Source: Clostridiales bacterium
Lineage (GTDB): Bacteria > Bacillota > Clostridia > Lachnospirales > Lachnospiraceae
Length of the DNA stretch: 64,000 bases
Reading direction: 5' to 3'
NCBI GenBank assembly: GCA_018365455.1
Contig: JAGZJZ010000004.1
Span: 1-64,000, forward strand
The notes beneath the pieces are model-generated. The model did no database searches. It worked only from the letters and a program-made list of their open reading frames with translations, and was not told the origin of the DNA. Every line of letters begins with the position of its first letter. The stretch's first letter is position 1. The position numbers and the translations under genes are program-made. This document shows, in pieces, positions 38,988-49,200 of the stretch.

Positions 38988-40337
38988 ATGGGAAATAAAG
39001 TAACGTTTGATTATTCAAAAGCAGCTGGATTTATTGGCGAAAACGAAGTAGAAGCAATGAAGAATATAGTTGCGGCTGCCAAGGACACGCTGGTATCAAA
39101 GACAGGTGCGGGGAATGATTTCCTGGGATGGATTGATTTACCTGTAGATTATGACAAGGAAGAGTTTGGAAGAATTGAGAAGTCAGCGGAAAAAATTCAG
39201 GGAGACAGTGAGGTGCTGCTGGTCATTGGTATCGGCGGATCCTATCTTGGTGCCAGAGCGGCAATCGAATTTTTACGCCACAGCTTTTATAATATGGTTT
39301 CAAAGGAAATCCGTAAGACACCGGAGATTTATTATGTAGGAAACAGCATCAGCAGCACCTATTTAAAGCATTTAATCGATGTTATCGGGGACAGAGATTT
39401 TTCTGTAAACATTATATCAAAATCAGGTACCACTACTGAACCAGCAATTGCGTTCCGTATTTTTAAAGAAATGCTGGAAAAGAAATACGGCAAGGCAGAA
39501 GCAGCCAAGAGAATCTATGCTACAACGGACAAGGCCAGAGGGGCCCTTAAAAACCTGGCTACCGAAGAAGGTTATGAAAGCTTCGTAGTTCCGGATGATG
39601 TAGGCGGACGTTTCTCCGTATTAACCGCAGTAGGCTTGCTTCCTATCGCAGTAAGTGGAGCAGATATTAAGAAGTTGATGGAGGGCGCTGCGTCCGGAAG
39701 ACAGCGCGCTCTGGAAGCTGATTTTGACGAAAATGATGCATTACAGTATGCAGCAATCCGTAATATCCTGTTAAGAAAAGGCAAATCAGTAGAGATATTA
39801 GCTAACTATGAACCAAGCTTACACTACGTATCTGAATGGTGGAAACAATTATATGGCGAAAGTGAAGGAAAAGACCAAAAGGGAATATTCCCTGCAAGCG
39901 TAGATCTCACTACAGATCTCCATTCCATGGGTCAGTTTATCCAGGACGGCAGCCGTATCATGTTCGAAACAGTATTGAATGTAGAAGAGTCACAGTGTGA
40001 GTTAAAAATCGGGGAAGAGCCGGTAGATTTAGATGGCCTCAATTATCTTGCAGGACAAACTGTGGATTTTGTAAATAAAAGTGCAATGAATGGAACGATT
40101 CTTGCCCATACGGATGGAAATGTACCAAATCTGATGGTAACCATTCCGAAGCAGGATGAGTTTTCCTTAGGTGAGCTGTTCTATTTCTTCGAATTTGCAT
40201 GTGGTGTCAGCGGCTACACATTGGGAGTGAATCCTTTCAATCAGCCGGGTGTCGAAAGCTACAAGAAGAATATGTTTGCGTTACTTGGAAAACCAGGATT
40301 TGAAAAAGAAAGAGAAGAATTGTTAAAACGTTTATAG
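38988..40337 (+). CDS. pgi: Glucose-6-phosphate isomerase
   Basis: 449 residues, the typical Firmicutes length. Signature elements: GIGGSYLGARAAIEF, SKSGTTTEPAIAFR, the catalytic Glu region QLYGESEGKDQKG, and the C-terminal NPFNQPGVESYKKNMF. It interconverts glucose-6-phosphate and fructose-6-phosphate, linking glycolysis with the glycogen enzymes encoded earlier in the window. ATG 38988 is chosen because AAGGAGTG lies directly upstream; the GTG in that site is an unlikely start. Confidence 0.97.
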   Translation: MGNKVTFDYSKAAGFIGENEVEAMKNIVAAAKDTLVSKTGAGNDFLGWIDLPVDYDKEEFGRIEKSAEKIQGDSEVLLVIGIGGSYLGARAAIEFLRHSFYNMVSKEIRKTPEIYYVGNSISSTYLKHLIDVIGDRDFSVNIISKSGTTTEPAIAFRIFKEMLEKKYGKAEAAKRIYATTDKARGALKNLATEEGYESFVVPDDVGGRFSVLTAVGLLPIAVSGADIKKLMEGAASGRQRALEADFDENDALQYAAIRNILLRKGKSVEILANYEPSLHYVSEWWKQLYGESEGKDQKGIFPASVDLTTDLHSMGQFIQDGSRIMFETVLNVEESQCELKIGEEPVDLDGLNYLAGQTVDFVNKSAMNGTILAHTDGNVPNLMVTIPKQDEFSLGELFYFFEFACGVSGYTLGVNPFNQPGVESYKKNMFALLGKPGFEKEREELLKRL

Positions 40338-40651
40338 AAGTGATTTTTATCGAGGTATTAAGAAAGGTATTTAGCCGCAGTCTGCGGCAGATGATGTTAA
40401 AATAGATTAGAAGCAGCTATTTTGTAACAATTAGTATTTTTAAGATAGAAGTTCATAGATATAGGTTTTAATTAGTGCGATTTCGGGGATAAGTGGGCCT
40501 AATTCTAGATATGGTTCACAAAATCAGGAAATCTGCATAAATTCATATAGAAGGGGGCTGCCTTGTGTTACATAAGGTGGCCTTTTTCCGATGGATTTTA
40601 TATGGGTTCAGGTAAACGCAGGAGGTAGAGCGATCGGAAAGGGTAAACATA
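40338..40651. other. Intergenic region between pgi and the dehydrogenase
   Basis: Contains a short perfect hairpin GCCGCA/TGCGGC (loop GTC) near 40372-40386, an AT-rich stretch, and the terminator at 40551-40587. No gene is seen. The dehydrogenase starts only 65 bp after that terminator. Confidence 0.55.
40551..40588 (+). terminator. Terminator or attenuator upstream of the dehydrogenase
   Basis: 14-bp stem AAGGGGGCTGCCTT (40551-40564) with AAGGTGGCCTTTTT (40574-40587); five pairs are G-U. Run of T at its end. It ends the pgi transcript unless a promoter in between makes it an attenuator of the next gene. Confidence 0.7.
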
Positions 40652-40699
40652 ATGATGAAAACAATGATAAATACAATGAAGAAAACAATGATGAAAATC
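40652..40699 (+). repeat. Four 12-bp repeats at the dehydrogenase start
   Basis: Units ATGATGAAAACA, ATGATAAATACA, ATGAAGAAAACA and ATGATGAAAATC in tandem. They supply up to six in-frame ATG codons just before the conserved protein start. Confidence 0.8.
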
Positions 40700-41644
40700 G
40701 TGATACTAGAAGGTAAAACAATAGGCAATGATATGGATCTGTCCTGTTTTAATGAACTTGGGCAGGTAACGGTCTATGAGACGACCCAGGAATATGAGGT
40801 AGCACAAAGGGTAAAAGATGCAGATATTGTAATAATGAATAAAGTCCCTATGAATAGGGGGAATCTTAACAACGCCACAAATCTGAAAATGATTGCAGTA
40901 ACAGCAACCGGTTATAATGTGCTGGATAAGGAGTATCTGGATTCCAGAAATATAACAGTAGCCAATGTGGCGGGATACTCTACAAATGCAGTTGCTCAAC
41001 ATACAATTGCCATGGCGTTGTTTTTATTACATAAATTAAGTTATTATGATCAATATGTAAAAAGCGGGGAATATGTGAAAAGTGAACTGTTTACCCATTT
41101 TGGGGAGCAGATTTATGAACTGGAAGGCAAGAACTGGGGGATTATCGGATTGGGGGCAATCGGCAGAAGAACTGCCAGAATAGCGGACGCCCTTGGCTGT
41201 CATATTATTTATTACTCCACTTCCGGTAGAAATAAGGATGCTGTTTATGAGCAGGTAGAATTTGATTCCCTGCTGCAGAGATCTGATATTATCTCCGTGC
41301 ACGCACCACTCAACAAGGACACAGAGAATCTACTGAATTTACAGGCATTTGAAAAAATGAAAAAGACAGCAATTCTGTTGAATGTGGCAAGGGGACCTAT
41401 TGTAAATGAAAAAGATCTGGCAAAAGCATTAAAGGAGGGGTTGATTGGAGGCGCAGGGCTGGATGTCCTGACAGAAGAGCCCATGGATAAGGACAACCCG
41501 CTGCTGAATATCCAGGATAGCAGGAAATTACTTATTACGCCGCATATTGGGTGGATCAGCAGGGAAGCCAGAGAGAGGCTGATGAACGAGGTCTATTTAA
41601 ATATTAAAGCATTTCAGTGCGGAGAGAATCGGAATGTGGTTTGA
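40652..41644 (+). CDS. D-2-hydroxyacid dehydrogenase, NAD-binding
   Basis: 330 residues if translated from ATG 40652. Rossmann motif GIIGLGAIGRRTARIA, catalytic Arg in NVARGPIVNEK, Glu in TEEPMD and His in ITPHIGW: a complete D-isomer 2-hydroxyacid dehydrogenase of the glycerate/hydroxypyruvate-like branch. It reduces a 2-oxoacid or oxidises a D-2-hydroxyacid with NAD(H); the exact substrate is not evident. The family normally starts at MKIVILEG, here at 40694; the 14 extra residues come from four copies of a 12-bp ATGATGAAAACA-like repeat, each offering an ATG. GAAAGGG before 40652 supports the first ATG. Confidence 0.9.
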   Translation: MMKTMINTMKKTMMKIVILEGKTIGNDMDLSCFNELGQVTVYETTQEYEVAQRVKDADIVIMNKVPMNRGNLNNATNLKMIAVTATGYNVLDKEYLDSRNITVANVAGYSTNAVAQHTIAMALFLLHKLSYYDQYVKSGEYVKSELFTHFGEQIYELEGKNWGIIGLGAIGRRTARIADALGCHIIYYSTSGRNKDAVYEQVEFDSLLQRSDIISVHAPLNKDTENLLNLQAFEKMKKTAILLNVARGPIVNEKDLAKALKEGLIGGAGLDVLTEEPMDKDNPLLNIQDSRKLLITPHIGWISREARERLMNEVYLNIKAFQCGENRNVV

Positions 41645-41671
41645 TATACGGGATGATTTTGAGATAGAAGT

Positions 41672-41718
41672 TTTAAGCCTAGCCCCCTGTTCCATGCGAC
41701 AGAGGGGCTAGGCTTAAA
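41672..41718. terminator. Bidirectional terminator between convergent genes
   Basis: Perfect 15-bp stem TTTAAGCCTAGCCCC (41672-41686) with GGGGCTAGGCTTAAA (41704-41718), extended by CTGT/ACAG with one bulge. It lies between the plus-strand dehydrogenase and the minus-strand 87-residue gene. T tracts are short on both sides. Confidence 0.8.
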
Positions 41719-41748
41719 TATTCCGGTATTTATACACTCATTATTACA

Positions 41749-42012
41749 CTATTCCTCAATAACATGAATCTCCAAATAATCAAAATCAATCGTTTCAATA
41801 AAATTATCCTGATTAAACCGGGCTTTATCATGGCGTTTGAACGCTGCTACTGTTGCGTCCAGCCAGAGCGGTTTACCCAAATCAAATTCATAACAGGCGG
41901 CATCCAGGGCATTAAATATTTTATGGGTTCTGGTTTCGCCGGTGTCATCACAGATCACGGTATCCCGCAGCATTTTATTATCTTTAAATATTTTAAACCA
42001 TATTCGCATCAT
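41749..42012 (-). CDS. Conserved small protein of unknown function
   Basis: 87 residues, cytoplasmic and acidic, beginning MMRIWFKIFKDNKMLRDTVI and ending in FDYLEIHVIEE. On the minus strand GAAAGGAAA precedes the ATG pair. I regard this strand as the coding one: it has an RBS and a balanced soluble protein composition, and it is followed by a terminator. No domain or catalytic motif is recognised. It lies directly downstream of the serine hydrolase gene (30 bp) and is probably cotranscribed with it. Confidence 0.7.
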   Translation of the reverse strand: MMRIWFKIFKDNKMLRDTVICDDTGETRTHKIFNALDAACYEFDLGKPLWLDATVAAFKRHDKARFNQDNFIETIDFDYLEIHVIEE

Positions 42013-42042
42013 ATAAAAGTGTTTCCTTTCTAGCTGTGCCCG

Positions 42043-43473
42043 TTAATCATTAAAATAATCATAGATTAGTGAGGACAGGCTGTTAATGTGATTTACAGCT
42101 GAATTGGTGGCAGCCAGGTCGGTGGACATAATGCATAGTATGTAATCACAGGCGTTGGAATATACAATGGCAGCATCATTTTCCGAGTTGCTGACCTCGC
42201 CTGTCTTATTTGCACTTGTCACGTTTTCCGGGAGCCCCGCGGGTATTTTATAAGTAATTTCCTGATTTAACAGCAGTTCTTCCATGCTTCTTGAAGCAAG
42301 GTGGGAGACCAGTTTTCCTTTGTAGATTTTTTCTAAAAGCTTTCCGCAGTCGGCTGGAGAGGTCTGGTTCACCGCATTTTCTACCCAGAGACTGGGATCA
42401 GCAAGTCCATTTACCTGTTTGGTATTTTTAAACCCGTTCTTCTGGATAAATTCATTTACCATCTTCATGCCTTCGCTGTGATCTTTGGTGGGTGACAGGG
42501 ATCGTACCAGCTCATTGGAAGATTCATTGTCACTTACGGTAATCATATCGTTTAACAGACGGTCGATGGTTTCGGTTTTTTCAAGAGTTCCATCTGCGAT
42601 ATGCTGGTATACCGTTCCCATGATGTAAAGCTTAATCAGGCTGGCTGATTCCATGGGATGCTCATTAATGCTGATCACTTCTCCCGTTTTTAAATTTTTC
42701 AGGTAAAGCCCCCAGTCTCCTGCAAAGCTGTCAAGCATACTGGTAAGCGTCCCTTCAAATTCTTCCCAGGTCTGCTTTATGGGCAGCTTCTTATGAAGAT
42801 ATAAGGGTGTCAGCCCCGCTTCTTTGCCTACCCGCAGATCAAAAGTCTGGGGAATGGATTTTTTGGAAGGTTCTTCGCTGTATCGGAGAAGATAACTTTC
42901 CGGGGAGACAAGGGTTGTTTCAGACTCGGTACTGGATGGTTCTGTTTCCGGAGATGAATTGATAACGGCGGAATCTTTTTTGCTATAAATCTGATATTTG
43001 GAATCTGCTGTGGCTTCTTCTGTGGAAACTTTATAGTACTGTGATTCGGATTCATCTTTTGTTGCGGATAGAGTTTCGCTGGTATATTCTACGGCAGAGC
43101 CTTTTTCTGTTAAATCATATTCACTGAGTTCAGAGTCCAAGATATCATCGTCTGTATCGTTTGTTTCGTTAGTATCAATGCCGAAATTATCTTCCTGGCT
43201 CAAACGCAGTTCCTGCAGCTCGGTAATCTTTTCCGTAATCTGGTCATATATGTGAAGTTCTAAGGTATTTGTTTTCCCATTTTCGCCGGTGGAGGATTCT
43301 GAAAAACCGGATGAACTGTCGTTTGTCAGGGACAGAGCGTCCGATTCCCGACTGGAAGCAACCGTGTAAACTGTTTTTTCCGAGTAAGCTGCAGAACCGA
43401 GCAATAAGGCGAGAACAATAACGGCCAAACATTGAAGCGATTTGAAAAGTAGTGCTTCTTTATCTTTTATCAT
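42043..43473 (-). CDS. Class A beta-lactamase-like serine hydrolase, membrane anchored
   Basis: 476 residues. A membrane helix at residues 13-30 is followed by a ~180-residue Ser/Thr/Glu/Asp-rich linker, then a penicillin-binding/class A beta-lactamase fold: SLIK (nucleophile Ser278), SDNESSNELV and KTGEVSN. The whole SxxK/SDN/KTG triad is kept, so it should be active on the outer face of the membrane, either as a beta-lactamase or a peptidoglycan-related peptidase; the long linker suggests reach into the wall. No resistance regulator is adjacent. Substrate undetermined. Confidence 0.85.
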   Translation of the reverse strand: MIKDKEALLFKSLQCLAVIVLALLLGSAAYSEKTVYTVASSRESDALSLTNDSSSGFSESSTGENGKTNTLELHIYDQITEKITELQELRLSQEDNFGIDTNETNDTDDDILDSELSEYDLTEKGSAVEYTSETLSATKDESESQYYKVSTEEATADSKYQIYSKKDSAVINSSPETEPSSTESETTLVSPESYLLRYSEEPSKKSIPQTFDLRVGKEAGLTPLYLHKKLPIKQTWEEFEGTLTSMLDSFAGDWGLYLKNLKTGEVISINEHPMESASLIKLYIMGTVYQHIADGTLEKTETIDRLLNDMITVSDNESSNELVRSLSPTKDHSEGMKMVNEFIQKNGFKNTKQVNGLADPSLWVENAVNQTSPADCGKLLEKIYKGKLVSHLASRSMEELLLNQEITYKIPAGLPENVTSANKTGEVSNSENDAAIVYSNACDYILCIMSTDLAATNSAVNHINSLSSLIYDYFND

Positions 43474-43627
43474 TTGGTATCAACCTTTCGACAGTATATT
43501 CTATGTTACATCATACAATAAACCAAAATTATTGTAAATAGAAAATGTAGGGATTATTGGTTGCCCTCTGCCATGTTTCCATAGTATAATCAAACCAAAT
43601 ACTAAAATCCCGGAGGCGGTTACATTT

Positions 43628-44140
43628 ATGGAAACATTAGAAAGACGTGAACAAATTATTAAAATTTTGGAACTAAGTGAGGCTCCTGTATCTGGGACGG
43701 AATTGGCGAAGAGACTGTCTGTAAGCCGCCAGGTTATTGTCCAGGATATTGCACTTTTGCGTGCCGTAAATAAAAATATTCTATCTACCAATAAGGGCTA
43801 TATTCTTTATCATACCTCTGTTCCTGCAAGGGCAAGGAGGTCGATACGGGTAAAGCACCAAGCGGAGCAGACACGGGAAGAACTGTACTGCGTGGTGGAT
43901 CATGGCGGTAAAATGCTGGATGTGGTAGTGGAACATGAAATATATGGCCAGATTATGGTAGATCTGATTATTTCAAACAGAAGAGACGCCGATGAGTTTG
44001 TGAATAAGGTGGAGCATTATAAGACACGCCCGTTGAATGCGTTGACGAACGGGGTACATTATCATACCATTGAGGCGGATTCTGAGGAAATTCTGGATGA
44101 GATAGAAAATGCTTTAAAAGAAAAAAGAATACTTGATTAA
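43628..44140 (+). CDS. niaR: NiaR-type transcriptional repressor (3H domain)
   Basis: 170 residues. N-terminal winged HTH_11 (RREQIIKILELSEAPVSGTE, LAKRLSVSRQVIVQDIALLR) and C-terminal 3H domain with conserved histidines (YCVVDHGG, VVVEHEIYGQI, NGVHYHTIE). The family represses NAD synthesis or niacin transport genes in response to nicotinate. The promoter appears to be TTGCCC (43561-43566) with TATAAT (43585-43590). Its likely target is the next gene, whose promoter carries a perfect palindrome. The call is firm on domain order. Confidence 0.9.
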   Translation: METLERREQIIKILELSEAPVSGTELAKRLSVSRQVIVQDIALLRAVNKNILSTNKGYILYHTSVPARARRSIRVKHQAEQTREELYCVVDHGGKMLDVVVEHEIYGQIMVDLIISNRRDADEFVNKVEHYKTRPLNALTNGVHYHTIEADSEEILDEIENALKEKRILD

Positions 44141-44168
44141 TACTAGAAAATATGGTACATTTTCACCA

Positions 44169-44198
44169 GTGACAAGACAGCTGTCAAGAACTTATAAT
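44169..44198 (+). promoter_or_regulatory. Promoter with candidate NiaR operator
   Basis: GTGACA (44169-44174), an 18-bp spacer and TATAAT (44193-44198). The spacer contains the perfect palindrome GACAGCTGTC (44176-44185). Its location between niaR and the membrane-protein gene and over the promoter is that of a repressor site. That NiaR is the binder is inference. Confidence 0.7.
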
Positions 44199-44266
44199 AT
44201 TGTATAAAAATAGTTTTATAGGGTAAAGTCTTACATGATGGCTCAAATACGATCTGGGAGGAAAAG

Positions 44267-45331
44267 ATGAATTTAATTAAAAGGTATTTAAACAGAGTAT
44301 TTATTGATGGTCTAAGCGGCATGGCTCTCGGCCTGTTTGCCACATTGATAGTTGGAACTATTATTCAGCAGATTGCGAATCTGATCGGCGGTGACATCGG
44401 GGCATTGTTATTCCAGGTGGGAAAAGCAGCTGCAGCCATGACCAGCGCAGGTATCGGTGTAGGAGTTGCTTATAAGTTCAAAGAAAGCCCGCTGGTAGTA
44501 CTTTCTGCGGCAACCGCCGGCATGATAGGAGGTTTCGCAGGCAAAATTCTGGCCGGAACCGTACTGGTGGACGGGGCAATTGTTCTGGCAGGACCTGGGG
44601 AACCACTGGGAGCTTTTATAGCAGCGTATGTAGCGATTGAAGTGGGACATCTGGTATCCGGGAGAACCAAAATTGACATTCTGGTAACGCCGATTGCTAC
44701 CATTGCATCCGGTGCAGCGGTAGGTCTTCTGGTTGGACCTCCCATATCCAGATTTATGGAAGGGCTTGGAGCAATTATTAACTGGGGGACTGAGCAACAG
44801 CCGTTTCTGATGGGAATTATTGTTTCTGTTATAATGGGTATGGTTTTAACACTTCCGATCAGTTCGGCGGCACTGGGAGTAATCCTGAATCTTTCCGGAC
44901 TGGCGGCTGGAGCGGCAACCATAGGTTGTTGCTGTAACATGGTAGGCTTTGCAGTAGCCAGTTACCGGGAGAATAAAGTGGCGGGACTTCTTGCCCAGGG
45001 GATAGGAACTTCAATGCTGCAGGTACCTAATATCGTGAGAAAGCCGGTTATATGGATACCGGCAATTGTATCCAGTGCCATATTAGGACCTGTGGGAACG
45101 ATGATATTAAAAATGACCAGCAATGCCACTGGTTCCGGTATGGGAACCGCAGGGCTGGTAGGACAGATCATGACGTATCAGACCATGGCACCGGTTGAGG
45201 GGGCTACCATAGTTTTAGTTAAAATAGCTGTGATACAAATCTTGCTTCCGGCGATTGTTACACTGATAGTATCGGAATTTATGAGGAAGAGGAACTGGAT
45301 AAAACAAGGTGATATGAAGCTGGATTTATAA
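44267..45331 (+). CDS. EIIC-like integral membrane transporter, putative NAD-precursor uptake
   Basis: 354 residues, almost entirely hydrophobic with about ten membrane segments, Gly-rich, resembling the PTS_EIIC_2 type of membrane protein (for example AGIGVGVAYKF, GLAAGAATIGCCCNMVGFAV). No EIIA or EIIB domain or gene is nearby, so sugar phosphotransfer is unlikely to be its job. It directly follows niaR and its promoter contains a palindrome suited to NiaR, so uptake of niacin or a related NAD precursor is a reasonable hypothesis. The family resemblance is moderate; the substrate is inferred from context only. Confidence 0.75.
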   Translation: MNLIKRYLNRVFIDGLSGMALGLFATLIVGTIIQQIANLIGGDIGALLFQVGKAAAAMTSAGIGVGVAYKFKESPLVVLSAATAGMIGGFAGKILAGTVLVDGAIVLAGPGEPLGAFIAAYVAIEVGHLVSGRTKIDILVTPIATIASGAAVGLLVGPPISRFMEGLGAIINWGTEQQPFLMGIIVSVIMGMVLTLPISSAALGVILNLSGLAAGAATIGCCCNMVGFAVASYRENKVAGLLAQGIGTSMLQVPNIVRKPVIWIPAIVSSAILGPVGTMILKMTSNATGSGMGTAGLVGQIMTYQTMAPVEGATIVLVKIAVIQILLPAIVTLIVSEFMRKRNWIKQGDMKLDL

Positions 45332-45341
45332 TAAGCGTTCT

Positions 45342-45395
45342 AAAAGAGCAGAGATAATGGGCAGATCAGTCTGTCATTGGATCTCTGCTCTTTTT
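45342..45395 (+). terminator. Terminator of the EIIC-like gene
   Basis: Stem AAAAGAGCAGAGAT with ATCTCTGCTCTTTT (14 bp), further inner pairs AATG/CATT, and a T tract. Confidence 0.9.
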
Positions 45396-45493
45396 GTGTT
45401 TCGATTTTATCTGTTTTTATATAAATACTTATGGTAAAATAAATAATAATCATAGCATGTTGGTAAATAATTAAAAATTCAGGAGGTTTGGAC

Positions 45494-46027
45494 ATGTTAA
45501 AAGGAACAGGTTTGATTCATATTTATTATGGAGACGGAAAAGGAAAAACAACAACCGGAATGGGGCTGACCATTAGAGCAGCGGGATTCGGATATAAGGT
45601 ACTGGTTTACCAGTTTATGAAGAACAACAAAACCAGCGAACGTAAAATTTTGGAAAAAGCAGACAATATTCATATCATTGACGGACTGGAGGAAGAAAAA
45701 TTCAGTTTTCAAATGACAGAGGAAGAAAAAGCAGAGCGCAGAGAGTTTTACAAACAGCAGTTTTTGAAAGTAACACAGATTGCCAGGGAGGAAGAATTTG
45801 ATGTTCTTTTTATGGATGAGACGATCTATACCATCAGCGCAGGGCTGTTGGATGAAAGAGTAGTTTTAGATTTTCTTAAAAATAAGCCGGAAAATCTGGA
45901 GGTTATAATCACCGGAAATACTCCGAGCCAGGAACTGATAGATGCTGCTGATTATGTATCTGAGATTCGAAAAATAAAACATCCATTCAACCATGGACAG
46001 GCGGCACGCGACGGCATTGAACGTTAA
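45494..46027 (+). CDS. cobO: Corrinoid adenosyltransferase (BtuR/CobO-type)
   Basis: 177 residues. ATG 45494 with GGAGG at the right distance. P-loop YGDGKGKTTTGMGL near the N-terminus, VYQFMKN, the FDVLFMDETIY Walker B region and ITGNTPSQELIDAADY are family hallmarks. It transfers the adenosyl group of ATP to cob(I)alamin or cobyrinate to make the coenzyme B12 form. No other cobalamin gene or riboswitch is adjacent, so it may serve salvage. Confidence 0.93.
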   Translation: MLKGTGLIHIYYGDGKGKTTTGMGLTIRAAGFGYKVLVYQFMKNNKTSERKILEKADNIHIIDGLEEEKFSFQMTEEEKAERREFYKQQFLKVTQIAREEEFDVLFMDETIYTISAGLLDERVVLDFLKNKPENLEVIITGNTPSQELIDAADYVSEIRKIKHPFNHGQAARDGIER

Positions 46028-46230
46028 TCTCATGTTAAAACTTTGGATAATGCTTAAATAATGATAGATTTTTGATAAAAAAGATGATTTTTTAACCTAA
46101 TTTTTCCATTCTCAAATTTTCCTTCTACACGGGTCAAAAAAGTAAAATATTATGACAAGTAATCGTATGTACTTTGTAATTTTTAATCATTATACTGATG
46201 ATAAACAAGTACGAAAGGGAGGAAACAAAG

Positions 46231-49200
46231 ATGAAATGGAGAGGAAAGAAACTGACAGCTTTATTGGCGGCAACATGCTTATGCCTTAGTACTCCGCTCA
46301 GTGCGGCAGCTGCGACAGGCGAATCGGTCTCTATTATGGAAAATGCCGGGACTGAAACAGAGGCAAAAGAGTACACCAAACCGGCGGATGGTGTTCAGAC
46401 AGAGACAAAAGACGAAGAGTACACCGAGTCAGCGGATGGCGTTCAGTCAGAGACAAAAGATGAAAAGTACACCGAACCGGCGGATGGCGTTCAGTCAGAG
46501 ACAAAAGACGAAGAGTACACCAAACCGGCGGATGGCGTTCAGTCAGAGACAAAAGACGAAGAGTACACCAAACCGGCGGATGACGTCCAGACAGAGGCAA
46601 CCGACTATGGATACACAGAGGCAAAGCTTGATGCTATGACTGATTTGGCATCTTCCGGTTGGGTTGAGGTAGACAACAAATCAAATCAGGTAAAATACTC
46701 CGGTAAATGGGAAGTGGAAACGGGAGACGCCCACATTGGGGGAGATGCAAAGCAGTCCAACGCACCGGGCGCTTGGGCGGAAATTACCTTTACCGGAACC
46801 GGTATCCGCTGGATCGGACAAAAAGATACCAATTACGGGGAAGCGAAGCTTTACCTGGACGGGAAAGAAATTGCCAGAGTAAATGCTGCAGGGACAGCGG
46901 TAATGAAGGAAGACCTCTATACGCTAGTTGGCATTCCGTTTGGAGAACATACCTTCCGTGTGGAAGCAGTAGGCCCGGAGATTCAGTATCAGAACTATAT
47001 TGAGGTGGATGCATTTGAGTATACCGCGGATACCGGAGAAGTGAAGGCGGATACCTTAATCGTAAACCCAGATACAATTTCCTTAAAGGTTGGAAAAAGT
47101 ACCAGCCTGAGTGTAGATGTATTAAAGGGAACTGCCCATGTATATAATCAGGAAGTGAATGTGGCCAGCAGTAATGAACAGATCGTAAAAGTAAACGATG
47201 GATTCACGATTACAGGAATCGCAATCGGATCAGCAATGCTCACCGTTACCAGCAAAGACCTGAAAATGGAAATACCGGTAAACGTCATGGGAAAAGCTGC
47301 GCTCAGAATGACAGTAGACAATGAACATCCATTGATCATTCATCATATGGCAAGGGAGATGAATCCCTCTGAAGCTACTCCCGGACCAATCCAGGGCGGG
47401 CATGATATCGTTACTTTCTGGAACCAGCTTCCGGAGAATCAGAAGCCGTATTCTGCAATTGTTATTCATCCCGGCTATTACTTAAATGTGGATTATCCGG
47501 GACATATGGAGTTTTTAGAAGAACAGACCAGACTTGCAGAGGAAAACCACATTCCATTTTTCGTTATGGTTGGAAATTCATTTACCAATAATTATTTGTC
47601 AAATGCCAAGGTGGCAGAGTATTACCAGAACTTTGAATATTTTATGGGAACAGCATATTCCGAGCTTCACAGTGCCGGAAACCGTACAAGACTCAGCAAC
47701 GAAATCGCAGATAAAATTGAATTGGCTGCTCAGTACGGCGGCTATGTCTGGGTTGCAGATATGAACGATGAAGGCGATTCTGTTGAGACAATTATCAATA
47801 ATGAAAGATTTTATAATACAGCAAAAGAAAACAAAGAAAACCTCATTTTGATGTCTAAAACGACAAGTGCCTGGAGCACAAATGTAAGCTATAATTCATT
47901 TGAAAGTGTAACATACGGAGCATGGCTTTCGGATATGTGCGATAATTACGGCTCTCTGATTGATTCCTGGATGTGGTTTATTGAAGGATATTGGAAGCTG
48001 TATGAAAATCCGGACGGAAGTATTGGAAGCCATGGACCGGAAGAGTGCAGAGGTGCATTTGCATTTCCGGAACTGCTCTATCCCATGCGTATGATCCAGG
48101 AGTCCATGAGTGGTGCTACCGTGTATTCATTTGAACACCCATTTAATTCAACCGGTATCCGTAACCAGATTGGACCTGTATATAACCATGCGATCAGTAA
48201 AGCAATTGATTATATGCTGAATGAAAAAATACCGGATAAGGATGAAATGCTGGCGAAAACCAAAATCGCCTATGACAGTACAGACGGATCGCTCCATAGT
48301 TTTGCAGGCTCCATGGGATGGAACGTAGTAGGGACACTGTATGGAGATGGTGGTAAACAGGGAGATGAAAAAACTTTCATGACTCAGACGACCGGCAGGT
48401 ACGGCATTCTGCCTTCCATTATTCCAAGAGCAGCACAAGATTTTAAAGAGAAGAACGGAGACATACTGACACTGACAAAATCAGATATCAGAAATTCATA
48501 TAATTCACCTGAAAAGCTGCGGGCATTGTTCGATGAAGCGTATCCCCAGACTTATACCGGTACCGGATATGCTTACAAATTGGATAATACCTGGTATACA
48601 TACAACAGCAAATGGCAGAAGGAGATGAGACAGGAAGTAACCCTTCCAACCAATGACAGCAATACGGATATTCATGTGGAATATGACAACTACACCTACC
48701 TTCTGTTAAAAGAGGAAGACAATAGTTATAAGGTAAACCTGAATAACTTCCTGGTTGATAAGGACGATATCTGGGAAGGATATATTGCTGCCGGATCGGG
48801 AGCAACCCAGCATTGGGATTCCGATAATAACGATCTGTGGCCCAAATATCTGCTGAATAATTATATGCCTGACGGAGTTAGAAGAGATGAAGAGTTCCGC
48901 AACACGGTCATTACCCTGACGAATCAGGAAGAGGCGCCGGTCATTGAAGTGATAGACGGAATGTATGATTCCGATAATAACCACAATCAATACAGCGCTC
49001 CGAAGATCACCTATGACGCTGCAACAAAGGAAGCAAAAATATCTATTGACAGCAATGGATGGGTTAATTTTGTCATTCATAAAGCAGTAAAAGCAGATAA
49101 GCAGCAGTTACTGAGCAAATTAAACGAAGCAAAAGGTATCAATGCATCCTTATACACATCAGATACTTTTAAAGTTCTGGCGGAAGCAATGAAAGCAGCT

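Noticed and set aside
41764..42033. 89-codon plus-strand frame opposite the 87-residue minus-strand gene
   Set aside because: It would run against the serine hydrolase operon, lacks an RBS, and the minus-strand frame has RBS, operon position and a terminator.
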